Source of the DNA: Symsagittifera roscoffensis
Lineage: Eukaryota > Xenacoelomorpha > Acoela > Convolutidae
Assembly (NCBI RefSeq): GCF_963678635.1
Contig: NC_087062.1
Location: forward strand, 43,788,395-43,848,394
DNA: 60,000 nt
Direction of reading: 5' to 3'
Shown: piece by piece, positions 11,277-22,897 of the stretch
Position numbering within the stretch: position 1 is the stretch's first letter
Layout: the number at the start of each line of letters is the position of its first letter
Position numbers and translations under genes: made by a program
Notes under the pieces: generated by a model
Seen by the model: the letters and a program-made list of their open reading frames with translations, nothing else
Told to the model about the DNA's origin: nothing
Database searches by the model: none

Positions 11277-14200
11277 CAAAGTTTTCAAGCAAAAAGACTG
11301 CACAAATAATGTTTACCTGTCCTTGTTTTTTCACCAATACTTATTTTTTTTCAGCCAGACTTGAGAAGAAAAGAGCACCCCAGTAGAGCTAGTAGGGTAT
11401 GAGTTTGTTTTCATGAAAGTTTTTGTCAGGAAAAGAAACTAGCGCTCGATTATAGAAAGCTTGCTATCGCAAATTTGCACACTGGAAACAAATTCAGAGA
11501 AACAATTTTAAATGAAAAGATTAGCTTTTGCATGTATAAATAAAAAACCAAATAAAATTCCAAAATCTGGTTGCGAGTCACATGTGGTCTTTCATCTCTG
11601 TCGGGCGTGTGGGATTAACAGCTACCAAGTTAATGCACTTTATCGACACCCGTCAAACCCCTGGCGCGGAACCGCAGAGCCTTTTGCAGCCATTAGCATA
11701 AATCTTTGCTTTCAAAAGGCAGCCCAATACCTTCAAATCAATACTCGCGAGACTTTGTGCATTAAATTAAATTAAACAGGCCAGACTCTCTCTAAGTGCG
11801 GCTTCTAATTCGAGGTGAAAAGCAAGGGTTTCCATAAGTGGTTTTTCCCTCCTAAATTTACTCCTTCTATTCACACGAGGGCCCTTTAATTGTTCGGTTA
11901 ACGCGCAGTCTTATATTTTTCCTCGCACTCGAAAATCGCAGGCGAATGAACACCATGCAAACGCAGGCGAAGCAAACGTAGTATACCGCTTCAAGCTCAC
12001 CTTTATGCAACAATAGCCGTACTAGTAACAAGTAGCTTCTTCCATTTTTGCACAATGACAGGCTAATATTCTAGTTAATACGCCTTCAGTGAGCTAATAA
12101 GTCTTTAATGTACCCAAACAAGGCAAGACCGATTCCACTATGTATGAAACAACGATTTTTCAAACAAAAAAAAACAATTCAAAGAATTAATTGAAAGCTC
12201 CGATATTCTCCAAAAAAGTTTGCTTTGTTCGCTCATGAGATTGAAATTTTTGCGTTTCAACATCATCAATAGATGAAATGATTAAGGAAATTAGAACCTT
12301 TTCAACATCCACGCTTACTGCCAGGGTCTAGAATATTTTCCTTTGCTTACCAACCTCTGAAGAAAAAGACCGCCGGCGAAGGATTTTTGATCAATAATCT
12401 TTTGATCTGGATATATTAACTATCTCTGACTGGGTAAAATGAACCGATAAAAAGAGCGGAGTTGCTTGCGATCAGTATTTTGTATAGAAATAAACCCCAA
12501 ATGGCGCTGATTAGGTCATGAAAAAGAAAGACTTATTGGTGCTCATTTGATCAAGCGCGCAATCAATAGAGAGATTAGTCATGAGAAGGGTGGCAAAGGC
12601 CTAAAGTGAAAGCACTCGAAAAGTCAGCAAAAATGGGGCGAAAAAGGAGCCTATTTGAAGTAGCGTCATTTGAATGGGTTACTTCTTTTTGAAAGTATGA
12701 AATCCAAGCTCAAACTAAGACAATTACAGGCTAAAATTACAGATTCAGCAAGGAGAAAAAAAACATGTCTAACGAGCTGATCAATCAGCTACATCTGTTG
12801 AGAGAAGCAGTGTTAGTTATTGGAACTCAGCGCCACCCAAAGATACCCCCATTCGAACTATTCAACTTCATCCATTTTTATTACATCAACCGTACAGTTT
12901 TCATAAAACAGCTTTTACACCAATATATACAATTTTGAAAGAGCGCGCGAGCTTCAACGAATACATTTTTTGGGAAAAAAAATATTTTTACCTATTCCGT
13001 CCAATTTTGTAGGAACCAAAGCTTACTATAACTTTGCAAATACGAGCTAGAAAGCGGCAAAATATCGGATGCACAAAAGCTTTAAAATGCACAAAAACTC
13101 AATTTTTGCATTAAAATTTAGGAATGTAATAAAATTAGAGTAAAACAAATCAAATTTCCCGATGAATTGTGCGTTTCGATTGAACCCAGAAACTCAGATT
13201 TGAAACGTTGGTTTTCGAGAAAACTAAAAGTTTCAAAAAACTGTTATACTTTTCCGGTGGCCAAAATTTTTTGTATAAGAAAAAATTTAGCGTACACGTA
13301 TATGCTAAGGAACATCCCACAACTCGTTCTTTCGACTGCATCATTAATCTCAGATTTGACAATAAATAACTGAACTAAACTTACAAACCGGAGAGAAAGC
13401 CGATAATTTTTGAGCAGCAGACACAAGTTGAGCCGAAAAAAATCTTTAGAGTTTCAAGTTATTCCTGAAACTACAATAGTCAAGTTTTGCGATTGCAACT
13501 ACAAACGTAAGTCCTACAATTCAACTTTTACCTGAAAAAAGGTTCAATTGCATACATACTGAAAAAAACCAGGTCCTTCCGAGACTCGAATTGGACATTA
13601 TGGTGCAAAAGCAAGCACGTTACTTCCAGGCAAAGTGAGAAAAAAACTGGAAGCTACAAATTTTCAATAATAAAAAAATTCAATTTCTTGAAAAAAAAAC
13701 TAGTTCCCGATTTCAAGACACTTGCTATCGCATGTGTAATTATTATTTTATTATTTTGTTGTATGAAACAAGCAGCTTTTTCCTGCTCAATTGATAAATT
13801 CAAAAAGCTTCAACTGTTTTGCCTTGTTTTTAATCAAATGCCAAAGCACATGTTTTATTATGCTAATGTATCCTACTAAATGAAACGCGCCACCAAATGT
13901 AGAGTTTTTATGTGAGAATATGGTTGGAACAAAGTTGCATCTTACTTTCACCTTACGCTGCATTCGCGTAAAAAGAAGAAAAACCTTTTTAAAAAAGTTG
14001 GAAGAGCGCTTCTCCGTCATGGGCGAGACTAAGCATTGCTAGTAGTGGCACCCGAAAGCCCACAAAAAGCTTGCTCGGAAAAATTAGCACCATAGCAAAC
14101 AAAAACCAATTGGAACGTGCAAGCAAACTTTGGAATCAAAAGTTATTATAATTTTGGTCAAGCGATAAGATTTAGCGTTACACTTGGATTTTAAACTCTT

Positions 14201-14521
14201 TGTGATTTTTTTTGCAACATTGTTTTGAAAACTGAAATTTACAATATGGATGAAAAAGTGATACTTGCATCAGAATGTAACGTAACACTTTCGTTTTCTT
14301 GTATATATTTATTGCTTTCCTAGTTTATTATTGATTAACAATTTGTTTTTACTAAGTTTTGTAGAAGCCAAACTCGACTTCATTTTGTTTGGTTGAACGA
14401 CAAAAATTTATCAACCATTATTCGATGTGTTATTATTTGAAACGCGAAACATCCGGTAGGGAAACATTGGTTGCCTCTTATTGGGCAAACATACGAATGA
14501 AAATGTTTTTTTACTATAACA
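11277..14521. other. Spacer; no supported gene
   Basis: Mostly A/T-rich. 11570-12060 is somewhat more balanced in composition and holds an 87-codon open frame (11512-11775, plus), but nothing in it is recognisable and it has no splice or neighbour support. 13570-13640 holds a tRNA-like head. I see nothing else. Confidence 0.5.
13570..13640 (-). repeat. tRNA-like SINE head
   Basis: On the minus strand it holds a B-box-like CCAATTCGAGTCTC with an A-box-like stretch upstream containing GGAAGTAACGTGC. Followed (minus sense) by an A/T-rich tail like the copies at 19661 and 36995. Confidence 0.4.
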
Positions 14522-14790
14522 CTGTAACTCATGGGCGGATTAAGGGGAAGGGGGACGACCCCCCGCCCTCAGGAGTTTGACCCTAACAAATACCAAAGGG
14601 TCCCCTTTGGACATTTTATTTAATTATTTTTGAGGAGCGCCTTCGGTGCCGGTGTCTTTGGTCTTTATATAGAGTAAAATTTCAAAGTAAAAATTCAAGG
14701 CGTTAATTCCAGGAGGCCTCAAATTGAACTCACTTTATGACTCGAGGAAGGTACCTGCTAACAAGTACCAGTCAACCTGCCTCATTCGCA

Positions 14791-14800
14791 GTATATATAC
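14791..14800 (+). promoter_or_regulatory. TATA box of the hAT transposase gene
   Basis: GTATATATAC lies 97 bp upstream of the N-terminal ATG at 14897, inside the element, in an otherwise unremarkable stretch. Position and sequence fit a core RNA polymerase II promoter. No transcription start can be read from the sequence. Confidence 0.55.
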
Positions 14801-14896
14801 CCCGTTCAAAACTACCTAGCTCATTTTAATATCTTCTTCATTGGACTTCACACTGCACTCTGAACTGGACATTGGACTTCAACTCCAACCTTCCAG

Positions 14897-15073
14897 ATGT
14901 CAAAGCGGACTGCTCCCAAGGACTCCAAGGCTTCTGGCTTCAAGAGGCTCAAAGCCTTCTTTAACAGTGGCCCCAAGAAGTCACCACCATCATCCACTGT
15001 AACCACTCCTGAGCCTGAGAACCCTGGGCCAACCACTCCTGAGACGCCCAAACTTGGACTTTCAAGGCTCTAA
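14897..15073 (+). pseudogene. hAT transposase, N-terminal piece
   Basis: A 58-codon frame starting ATG at 14897 in good context and ending TAA at 15071. It begins MSKRTAPKDS, followed by a basic stretch with SGFKRLKAFFNSG and then a Pro/Ser/Thr-rich part with two TTPE repeats. Many transposases of this group start with a short basic tail of similar look (SKRK..L..FF). The stop may be a true mutation or the frame may continue by splicing; I saw no convincing donor. It lies downstream of the TATA box and upstream of the GHRDDG block. Confidence 0.55.
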
Positions 15074-15186
15074 AAAATGACTCTCTTCCATCATCAATTA
15101 GTTATACATCTCCGCAAGTTTCTACATCTCTCAGCAAGTTTCTGGCACCAATCGTCAGCACAATAATCTTCAGTGCCCGCCTGGGT

Positions 15187-15771
15187 TTGCTTTTCTGTGG
15201 CCACCGAGATGATGGGGTAACTGTGGTTACAACCAACTCTGAGCAAATTGAAGTCAGATCTGGAAACTTCTCCAGTTCAGGGCAGCAAGTGGCGATCAAG
15301 TACTTGCTGAGCATTTTGAAACGTGCAGACGAAATGCATCCTACATCAGCTATCAATCTCAGAATCAATCTCGACATTGTTTGGAATATCTTTCTAGAGC
15401 AGATTGTTTCCAGAGTCAAGGCCTCCAACTACTATCATTGCCAATGAGACAACCGACATCTCAAGAACGGAACAGGTCTCAAAATCGATCAGATATTGAG
15501 ATGTCGCTGAGATCCGAGAACAGTTTCTGGGTTTCGTTGACACAGTCGAAACAAGGGTAAATGCGATAGCTAAAATCATCCTAGCACGTGTCTTAGAAAC
15601 TGGACTTGGAGAAGCCCATCTGATTGGCCAGAGCTACGACGGAGCTGCAACAATGTCTGGGGTTCGTGGTGGAGTTCGAGCAATCATCAAGTAGCATCAC
15701 CCTGCTGGCGTGTATGTGCACTGTGCTGCATATTGCTTTAACCTGACCCAGGTCAATTCATCGAAAATTTT
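15187..15771 (+). pseudogene. hAT transposase, DUF4371-like core, broken
   Basis: The first frame (to 15447) contains CGHRDDGVTVVTTNSEQ followed by a GNF block, matching the GHRDDG..GNF region of DUF4371/ZMYM1-type transposases. After a frame change, NETTDISRTEQVS (about 15443-15480) gives the region with the first catalytic acidic residue, and GQSYDGAATMSG (about 15630-15665) and VYVHCAAYCFNLT (about 15712-15750) give the next conserved blocks. At least one in-frame TAG (near 15690) and further frame changes interrupt it. By family knowledge this is the RNase H-like catalytic core, here inactive. Confidence 0.8.
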
Positions 15772-16047
15772 TCCGATAGACCGTGCTTTTGCTTTAATAT
15801 GTCGAATCATCAACCTACTTCGCGGTTCTGCAAAGCGTTCTAATGCTTTCCGTTAGAACAAACGGAAATGCAGCCCGAAGCTAGCAAGACTACAATTCCA
15901 AGAACGTCTGAAGCTCTATGGGTTGAACGATACGATGCTGTTCTGACTTTTATCCAACTGAAGCCTTCCATTGCAGTTGCACTAGAAGACATCATAAATT
16001 GACCTGGCTAAAGCTGTGCTCCAGACTGCTCTGCTTATCTGACTAGC

Positions 16048-16757
16048 ATGATGCAGTCAGAGTTCCTGATTGCCCTGATGACTATGAAGCAGCTGCTGGT
16101 AGCGACTAAAACTACCAGCATTGCTCTTCAGGTAACTTTGCTGGAATTGCCTCAGTCGATGGATCACTTTCGGAACTTCTTCAAATCTTTCAACAATGGC
16201 GCAACGGTGAAGGCAATGACCACTACAAAAAGCCTATTCTGATTCAGCAAAGCTTCGCTTTATTGAATAGAGGACCAAAGAGACAGACATCCCGTAGCAA
16301 TATTGGCCTATGATCACTTCAGACAGACCATTTACCAGCCCTTTCTTGACTTTGCCCTGACGGATCTCAAGGAACGTTTCACTGGAGCAGCTTCTTCGTG
16401 TGTTTAAGTGTGCAAGCTGCTACCCCGTTGGATAACAGAGAAGAATGCAAAAGGGGAAAACTTTGATGATCTGGTCCAGTTATACGACAAAGGAGTACTT
16501 CCAGATGGTGAATTCCCCAGCAATCTCGAAGTTTGGAAAAACAAGTTGCGCTTGCCAAGGTACACCGATACCCCAGAAACCTTCAAAGCTCCTGTCAGAG
16601 TGTTATTTTCCATTTGCTCCAGATTGGTGCTACCCTCCCAGTTGCGGTGTGCACAGCTGAGCGCTCTTTGTCGAGCATAAAAGTACTAAAAAGTTACTTC
16701 CGCTCCGATATGAAGGAGGACCGACTCTCAAAATTGGCGCTGATTTACATCCATTAA
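16048..16757 (+). pseudogene. hAT transposase, C-terminal region and dimerisation domain, broken
   Basis: 16048-16242 and 16408-16680 encode middle-region pieces in different frames. The last piece (16640-16757) reads CTAERSLSSIKVLKSYFRSD then MKEDRLSKLALIYIH, the typical C-terminal hAT dimerisation motif (ERSFS..K.Y.RS.M...RL..L..I..H). The translation ends at TAA 16755-16757. Two frame changes separate the pieces. Assignment of the domain is strong because both the AERS and RLS.LALI blocks are present at normal spacing. Confidence 0.85.
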
Positions 16758-16935
16758 GATGTAGAAATCAAAATTGAAGAAGTCATTGACAGATTTGCCG
16801 CAAAAAATCGAAGACTCAATTTTGTTTAATTTTGTTTATTTTTTTTTTATAGTAATTAAATCAATGTTTTTGTGAAAATTTTTCGCAACCCGCCCTCCCC
16901 CTCAAGAAATTTCTAGATCCGCCCCAGCTGTAACT

Positions 16936-18633
16936 CCCAGTAATGGTATTTTCACAGCAAATTTTGAGCTTCAAAATTTAGTAGCACGTTACGCGAATCG
17001 GCTTGCATTCAGACAAAAACTGCTCATCATGAAACTTACCTGAAACTTCCCTACGATTTTCGCTCATATTTTTCTGGTCATTTTTGGGCCCAGTTTCCGT
17101 TTGAAGAAATTTTGTTTTGCTTTAGTCTTTTTTAAGCCTGGTTTAGGTTTGTTGGAAGCAATTCTTTCAATTCTGTAGCTTTTCGGACTAGAAATTTTTT
17201 AAAGTGTGTTAGCAGATGACTATATTTTCGCGACTCATTCGATTTCAGACAATCGTACTCGAGCATTTTCATTTCTGTTTCTAAAATTGATTCTATTATA
17301 TGTGGTTGGATAAGAAAAAAGATTTTTTTTCTAAAAATTTTGCTATTTTAGCTTCTTGCTACTTCAAATATTGATTAAAGTTTGAAAGCGGTGATTTGAA
17401 AAGCGGGTTTGGTAAAACAAAAATGTATATTGTCAAAATTTCCTGTGGAAGGCCCTATGGGTGCTTCTGAGTTCCAAAAACAACGGTGTTTTTCTCAACA
17501 TGATGTAAGTCAGATTGATTGACTGTTTAGACTTGCTTTGTCTTGGAGATTCAGCTATAATTTTATTTGAAAATTGGCTTGTGCTTTGAACTCATTTTAA
17601 ACAAAAATTAATTAATCATTTAAATGATATCATAGAAGTAAGCTTATTTTTGGTCCCCATTTTGCTTATTTCACGTTTACACAAATTGAATAGAAAAAAC
17701 GTTTAGTTGACTTTTAGAAATACTTGAAGTCAATGCAAATATCACCTAAATTTTTATACATTTTAAGGTCCAAATTAACTGATTGTTTTAAGGTCCAAGT
17801 TAACTGACTGTTTGTATGCTTAGGATTTTTTAGTTTTCATCTAAATTCGGCTGGATTATTCATCATTTTTTGATTTTATTAAAACGAAAGGAGCGTATTA
17901 ACCACTGTCAGAAAAAAAAGTATAGTTTTTTATGAAAACCGACAGAGTTTGAGTTTTTGCATCCAAGATGCAATTGGATTTTTTTTGCTGATTCGAGAGC
18001 TAAAAACTTTGGTATCGGAGATTAATGCTCACCTTTTGATTTTCAAAAAATCCATGTTTCCAAATTGATCTTGGGCCCCAAAATAGCCACAAATATAAAG
18101 TAAAAACTGTGGTAAAAACGTCATAACCTGTTTTTGTCTCAATGCTACTCAAGTCGCGTAAATTGCGATTGGTAAAATTGCGATTTTAGATCAAGACAAT
18201 TTTAGATCTCTGCTCATGATTTCAACCAATCCGTTATAATTGTAAGTTATGAAGTGTTTTCAAAATTGACGCGACCATATTTTAATGGTCAGGTTACTCT
18301 TTGGTCGGCCGCTTAGTTTCGTTACAAATCTTAGCTTAAGGGAAACCAGCAAAAAAGCTCCCAAAAATCAAACGAACACAAAAAATAAGCAGTGAACAAA
18401 CCATTGCTACCAACCTTCATTAAGGAATTGCCAACGGCAAGCAGGAACTGAAGCGACTTAATTGGACGGGTATATTTTAGACGAGTATTTTCTTAGTAAA
18501 ATCGCTCCTGTTAAAAAATTTAATTGAAGTTTGCTATTTGCTGTTTCTGAAAGCAACTTCGTAATATAACACTAGTTGCACCTGTAAAACAAAACTGTCA
18601 GATGAAAAACCGAAGTACTTACGACTGTCAAAA
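16936..18633. other. Spacer; one short tandem duplication
   Basis: AT-rich, no gene. A 25 bp unit TTTTAAGGTCCAA.TTAACTGA.TG is present twice in tandem at 17761-17810. I see nothing else of note. Confidence 0.5.
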
Positions 18634-19015
18634 CATAGCCAACAGACAGTCGGAAAAATTCAATGAACGCAAGTTAAAAGAAAAAATACTAATTTTTTTC
18701 AAATCTCAAAAGTTCGCTTTAGAGCTCTTTGGTTTTTTAAAAAAATTTATGATTGACACTTCTTTGATAATATCAACTCAATTTGAGAAAACTGGAATAA
18801 TATGTATAACTTAAATTTTGCTGGGAAAACGGATAATTATATTCCATTTTCGAAGCTAGATTTCAATCACGTTTTAAGAGACCTTTATACTTTCGATGTT
18901 GTATACTGGAGCTTGCCTTCTTTTTAACAAAGGAACCATACTAAACTTAAAAAGAAACTAAAAATCAAACCTCAAAAAGTAAAGTTGAGCCTGAACAAAC
19001 AAAACGAAAAAATCA
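18634..19015 (+). repeat. Interspersed ~0.4 kb repeat (AGCCAACAGACAG family), copy 1
   Basis: Begins ATAGCCAACAGACAGTCGGA; downstream blocks include CAATGAACGCAAG, TTTCGATGTTGTATACTGGA and CTTTTTAACAAAGGAACC. The same blocks recur in the same order at 33400-33865 and in part at 29495, 36391 and 37263. No coding capacity. Class unknown. Confidence 0.65.
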
Positions 19016-19498
19016 TCGCAACATATAAAAGAATCTGAACTAAGTTCATCGACTCCAAATCAATAAACAGCTATATTTATACTATCTGCTATTTTAGTTT
19101 TTATATATGCAGTAAATCAGTGAGCCAAAAGCTAGAATTTTCATTAATCCTCATTAAATAATTGAGAGCTACTTAATTAAAGTAAAAAAATATGTTACCG
19201 TTAGTACAACACATTAACTGAACCAATACATCGCTACGTTATTTACATTGAACATTTGGTTTATATAAGTGAAAAAATATGATTGAAATGAAAATCTATT
19301 CAAATAAACCTGTTTTTTTTTGGAAGTAAAAATCAAAAAACGTTGGCTTTTCAATTAATGACGGGATCAATTCGGCTAAGACAGAAACAAAGCTACGCTT
19401 CACATACGCGTAAAAGAACGAGTATTTCAAAAAAATTGCTCGTTAATTATCAAAATGAGTCTGTTTCACAAATACCTCTATGAATATTTTTACAAAGA

Positions 19499-19738
19499 AG
19501 CCAAGCGGAGCTTCACGCCATTTGCGATACAAAAATGAATGACTACGATTACCAGCAAATGAAAAGATAAACCTGTATACAACAATTATACAAATTTTAC
19601 AAAAACCTTCAAAAAATCGTCTGAAATATTCAAAAATATTCAGTTACCACAAAAAAACAGGTCCCGACTGGAATCGAACTTCTAGGATTTGTCGTCTAAA
19701 GCATGAAAGTTAGCACTGCACCAATTGCACAGAACATT
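19499..19738 (-). repeat. tRNA-derived SINE copy
   Basis: On the minus strand the head has B-box-like GAAGTTCGATTCCAGTC and A-box-like TTGGTGCAGTGCTAAC. The tail is A-rich and ends at the GTGAAGCTCCGC motif (plus 19499-19520). Closely matches 36720-37073, including GATTACCAGCAAAT in the tail. The A and B boxes suggest RNA polymerase III transcription at the time of insertion. Confidence 0.6.
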
Positions 19739-20078
19739 TCTTGAATTTTTAAATAAAACAACTTCTAAAAACGTTTAATGAATACGCTCAAATAATTCTT
19801 ATTTTGAGTAAAAAAATGCCCAAATTTTAGGAAAATTTGGGGTTGCAGTAACAAAGCAGAGAAAAAAGCAGACAAACAGAAGTCCGACTAAGATTTTGTG
19901 ACCAACGGACAATTTTCCGCTGAAAAAAAAAACAGACCATGGCCGGATTCACCTCCATCCGGCCTGTCTTTATTGAATTTTGTCTTTATAAGCAGCTGCT
20001 TTAGATCTACGCCATATGCGCGAACTAACGTCTGACTTTTGATTTCATATGAGGTAAAATGATTCAAGTGATTATGTT

Positions 20079-20143
20079 AAACTAGTTTGTCACCCGAAAA
20101 AAGTCTATATTCCGGTTTGATAACGCTTGCTAATTGCAAGGGT
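20079..20143 (+). repeat. Hairpin-type repeat end (copy 3)
   Basis: ACCCGAAAAAAGTCTATATT then GGTTTGATAACGCTTGCTAA, TTGCAAG. Same order as 369-432; also shares an upstream ATGATTCAAGTG with the copy at 24699. Confidence 0.55.
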
Positions 20144-20159
20144 AATTATGCTTGTTGTA

Positions 20160-20450
20160 CGGCAGTTGAGAGCACTTTTTGAGAAGTTTTGATTTTAAAA
20201 AACCGCGTTTTTTGTGCGCGAAAAACTTGGTCAAACCAAAAATTAATGTGGTAGAAAAAATACCTAAGAGAATTTTTAAAAGAGCGCGCAGAAAAAACGC
20301 AATTTTTTTGGTCAAATTTTCCCAGTAAGGACTAAAAACGCCGATGGACTGCTCGAAAATCAAATTGATTGACCTAAAAAAAAGATCAACAAAATCTTCA
20401 CCTTTTTTTGAAATCAGCCTCCTTTGAAAAAACTCTAGACCCGCCCGCCC
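20160..20450 (-). mobile_element. hAT-type non-autonomous fragment, inverted
   Basis: Inverted relative of the interior of 6411-6817: blocks GCGCGCAGAAAAAACGCAAT, TTTGGTCAAATTTTCCC and ATCAAATTGATTGACC recur. Ends near ACTCTAGACCCGCCCGCCCG. No target duplication recognised. Confidence 0.45.
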
Positions 20451-22199
20451 GTTTCAAAGTCCAAATTTCAGACAACAGAAAAAATTGGTTCTTAATTATT
20501 CAGAGAGTCGAGTTTTGTCCGGATAGAACAAAACTTTCCGCGCACAAAAATTCCACCTTTTCTTCGAAAGTAGGAGCAAAAACAAAACTATCGAAAACGA
20601 GAACAAAAAATTGAACTTTTAGTCAATGAGGCTCAAAACGGAAAAAATTTCCATTATCGGTACCAATTTCAGCTTCGGTATCGGCGATCCCAGTTTTGAA
20701 ACACTGGAATTCATAAGCCATCTAGCTGGTACCTACAGTTGTGATGAAAAACTATAGCTAGAAAAAAACATTTTTTAGTTTTTACGTTTTTTATCACACT
20801 GTTACCGCTCGAACACATATGCATAAATATTTAGTTACAGTCTGCTGAGCCCAACCATTTGGTACGCAAATTATATTTTGTGAATTTGCCTTTTTAAGTG
20901 TAAATTATACTTAAAAATGTCTAAAGTTACGCGCCAACAACATCGGCGTTATGCTTCATTAGCAAAAAAAGTCGAAATAATGCAGGCAATCAGTCTTAAT
21001 TAACTCTGAATAATTGACTCAACCCGTTAAAGAAAAAGGCAAGCTTTCTATACTACGCTTCAATTCTAATGCCAATTTGAAGCGCTTCCGAAACTCATTT
21101 AAATTTAGTTTCTGTTGATATAGTTCAAGTCTAAAATTCATAAACATTACTAGTTTAAAAAATTTCATAAAGTAACAACAGGAAGTTTTTCAAAAAATTC
21201 CACAAACATTATGTCATTATAGCAAACAGTTACAACGCGTCAGTGATATCAAAAAAAGGACTTTTTTCAACTTCTCAGTTTCATAAATTACAGATCTTCA
21301 AAGTTTTTCCAATATCAATAATTTTTCAAGCTGGGCCTTTTTTCTTCAAGCTAACCCAATTGGGCAAATAACCATTAGAAAAAAATTTAGCTCGAAAATA
21401 GAATCTGACCGGATTTAGACCCAAGATCTTTATCGTTCCATGCATAGACATTATCTCTAGCAAAGTGTTCAGAAGAAAATCAAGAAAGTGAACTTAAGTT
21501 CAATCAGCGCATAGTCCGATAATTGATAAAACTATAATTCAAAAAAAAAACGTTCTTCTTTGCCAAAAATATTCCATTGAAAAATGTATCTGATTTAAAT
21601 AAGCACACAAAACAAAAATTTAAATCAATTTAGGAAGGACCCAACTCGTTACATACGGCGAAATATGTTGAACTTAAGTTCAATTAATTTAAGTTAAAAA
21701 TATATGTTTGTCAGACAGTATAATTCTTCAGATCTTATGTGTTATGTATACCTTTTTCGATCTGTTTAGAGAATCATAGGAGAATTTAGTGTTTGTTTGG
21801 AACTAAAGATCCTCAAACATATTGGGGTGGAATTAATAATCCTCAAACATATTTTTAGAGAAACTTAATGATTTCTCAAACCTAAATCTAGACACGGAGG
21901 CACAGCGGAGCTTCGCATTACTTGCGATACAAATAAAACTTGCAGAACAAGATATTGAATGGAAAAAAAGAAGTCAATTTTTTGAACAATTTACAAATAA
22001 GTCGATAAAACTACATCTAAAAAAATTGGTCCCGGATGATGTTCATAAACAGCCATAACAAACATTGAGAAGCAATGGCCGAAGGGCAGCTACTGCGACA
22101 GAAAACTACATAAATCCAAAAAAACCAAAGATAGGCAAAATGCGATTCATTTTTGTAGAAAATACAAAATTTACTGGAACAAACTACAATGGGAACAAT
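20451..22199. other. AT-rich spacer
   Basis: No gene supported. Contains a tRNA-like head at 21407-21475, two copies of the palindrome TGAACTTAAGTTCA (near 21490 and 21670), a short duplication with ATCCTCAAACATATT (near 21809 and 21838) and a GCGGAGCTTCGC motif near 21905. Confidence 0.5.
21407..21475 (-). repeat. tRNA-like SINE head
   Basis: Minus strand: A-box-like CTAGAGATAATGTC and B-box-like CTTGGGTCTAAATCC ~30 nt apart. A GCGGAGCTTCGC motif lies ~430 bp away in plus direction. Confidence 0.35.
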
Positions 22200-22744
22200 T
22201 ATTGTTCCGACTTTCGATACGAAAGTAACGGAATATTTGTGCTCGGGGTGGGTTTTTTTTCTGCAGACAAATTTCGGCTTTTTAACAAGCCATCTTTGAC
22301 GGAATTTTTTAATATCATTCAAAAGGTATTGTTATCCTGAGCTTAAATTTGAAAAGATATTTCACCTGTGATCATTTTTCGTAAAGTTATGAGGGTTTAA
22401 AGATTGCCATTTTGGCCATTTTGACCAATTTGGGACAATTAACGCGCGATATAATTCGCGCTATTAACGCGCAAGCGGAGATTTAATCCGTCTTATAAAT
22501 CGTTCCAAATTGGTTGAACGAAGCTTATTTGCCATAATTGATTTGTTGCAAGGAACAAAATATATCCTTTTGTACTTTATATGGCGTGTGGGGGGATGAC
22601 TTTCATAAAAAACTTCAAATTTTTGAAAAAAAATTCATTTTATTTTATTTCATTTCATTTTTTTATGCTATTACTGCTGATCCATAAACCTTAAAAACCA
22701 GTCGGAACATTCAGGGCTTCGCCCTGATACGAGCAGTCTTGTTT
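22200..22744 (+). mobile_element. Dual-hairpin element, copy D
   Basis: Starts ATTGTTCCGACTTTCGATAC and ends CGAGCAGTCTTGTTT with hairpin CAGGGC-TTC-GCCCTG. Same internal order as copies A-C, including the central GCGCGATATAATTCGCGC palindrome. The open frames at 22017-22340 on both strands run through it and are chance. Confidence 0.75.
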
Positions 22745-22897
22745 ATATGAATCGTCAGTATAAATGAGGCGAAGTTGCAATTCTGATACACAAGTGTGAG
22801 TTCATGAAAAAAAAATCGAAGCTTTACACTGAAACAAATCTGCACTCGACAACACGCGCTAAAAACAGCGAAATGGAGCTATAATTTACAAAAAAAA

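Larger units (their letters stand above)
14530..16927 (+). mobile_element. hAT-superfamily DNA transposon, 2.4 kb, decayed
   Basis: The ends are CATGGGCGGATTAAG and, inward from the right, CTGGGGCGGATCTAG: imperfect inverted repeats of the C-[AT]-[TG]-GGGCGGAT type, flanked by an exact 8 bp target duplication. The interior holds a TATA box, an ATG-initiated N-terminal frame and pieces of a transposase of the group related to ZMYM/DUF4371 proteins (GHRDDG block, TTDIS..EQ block, YDGAATMSG block, VHCAAYCFNL block) ending in the C-terminal hAT dimerisation region. Several stops and frame changes break the gene, so this copy cannot make a full transposase. The structure is seen directly; assignment to a subfamily is from family knowledge. 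Confidence 0.92.
14522..16935. repeat. 8 bp target-site duplication CTGTAACT (14522-14529 and 16928-16935)
   Basis: CTGTAACT directly precedes CATGGGCGGAT at 14530 and directly follows GATCCGCCCCAG at 16927. Exact 8 bp identity at both outer edges fixes the limits of the hAT element. Confidence 0.9.

Noticed and set aside
22017-22340. 101- and 91-codon frames on opposite strands
   Set aside because: They run through copy D of the dual-hairpin element and are not present as frames in the other copies.
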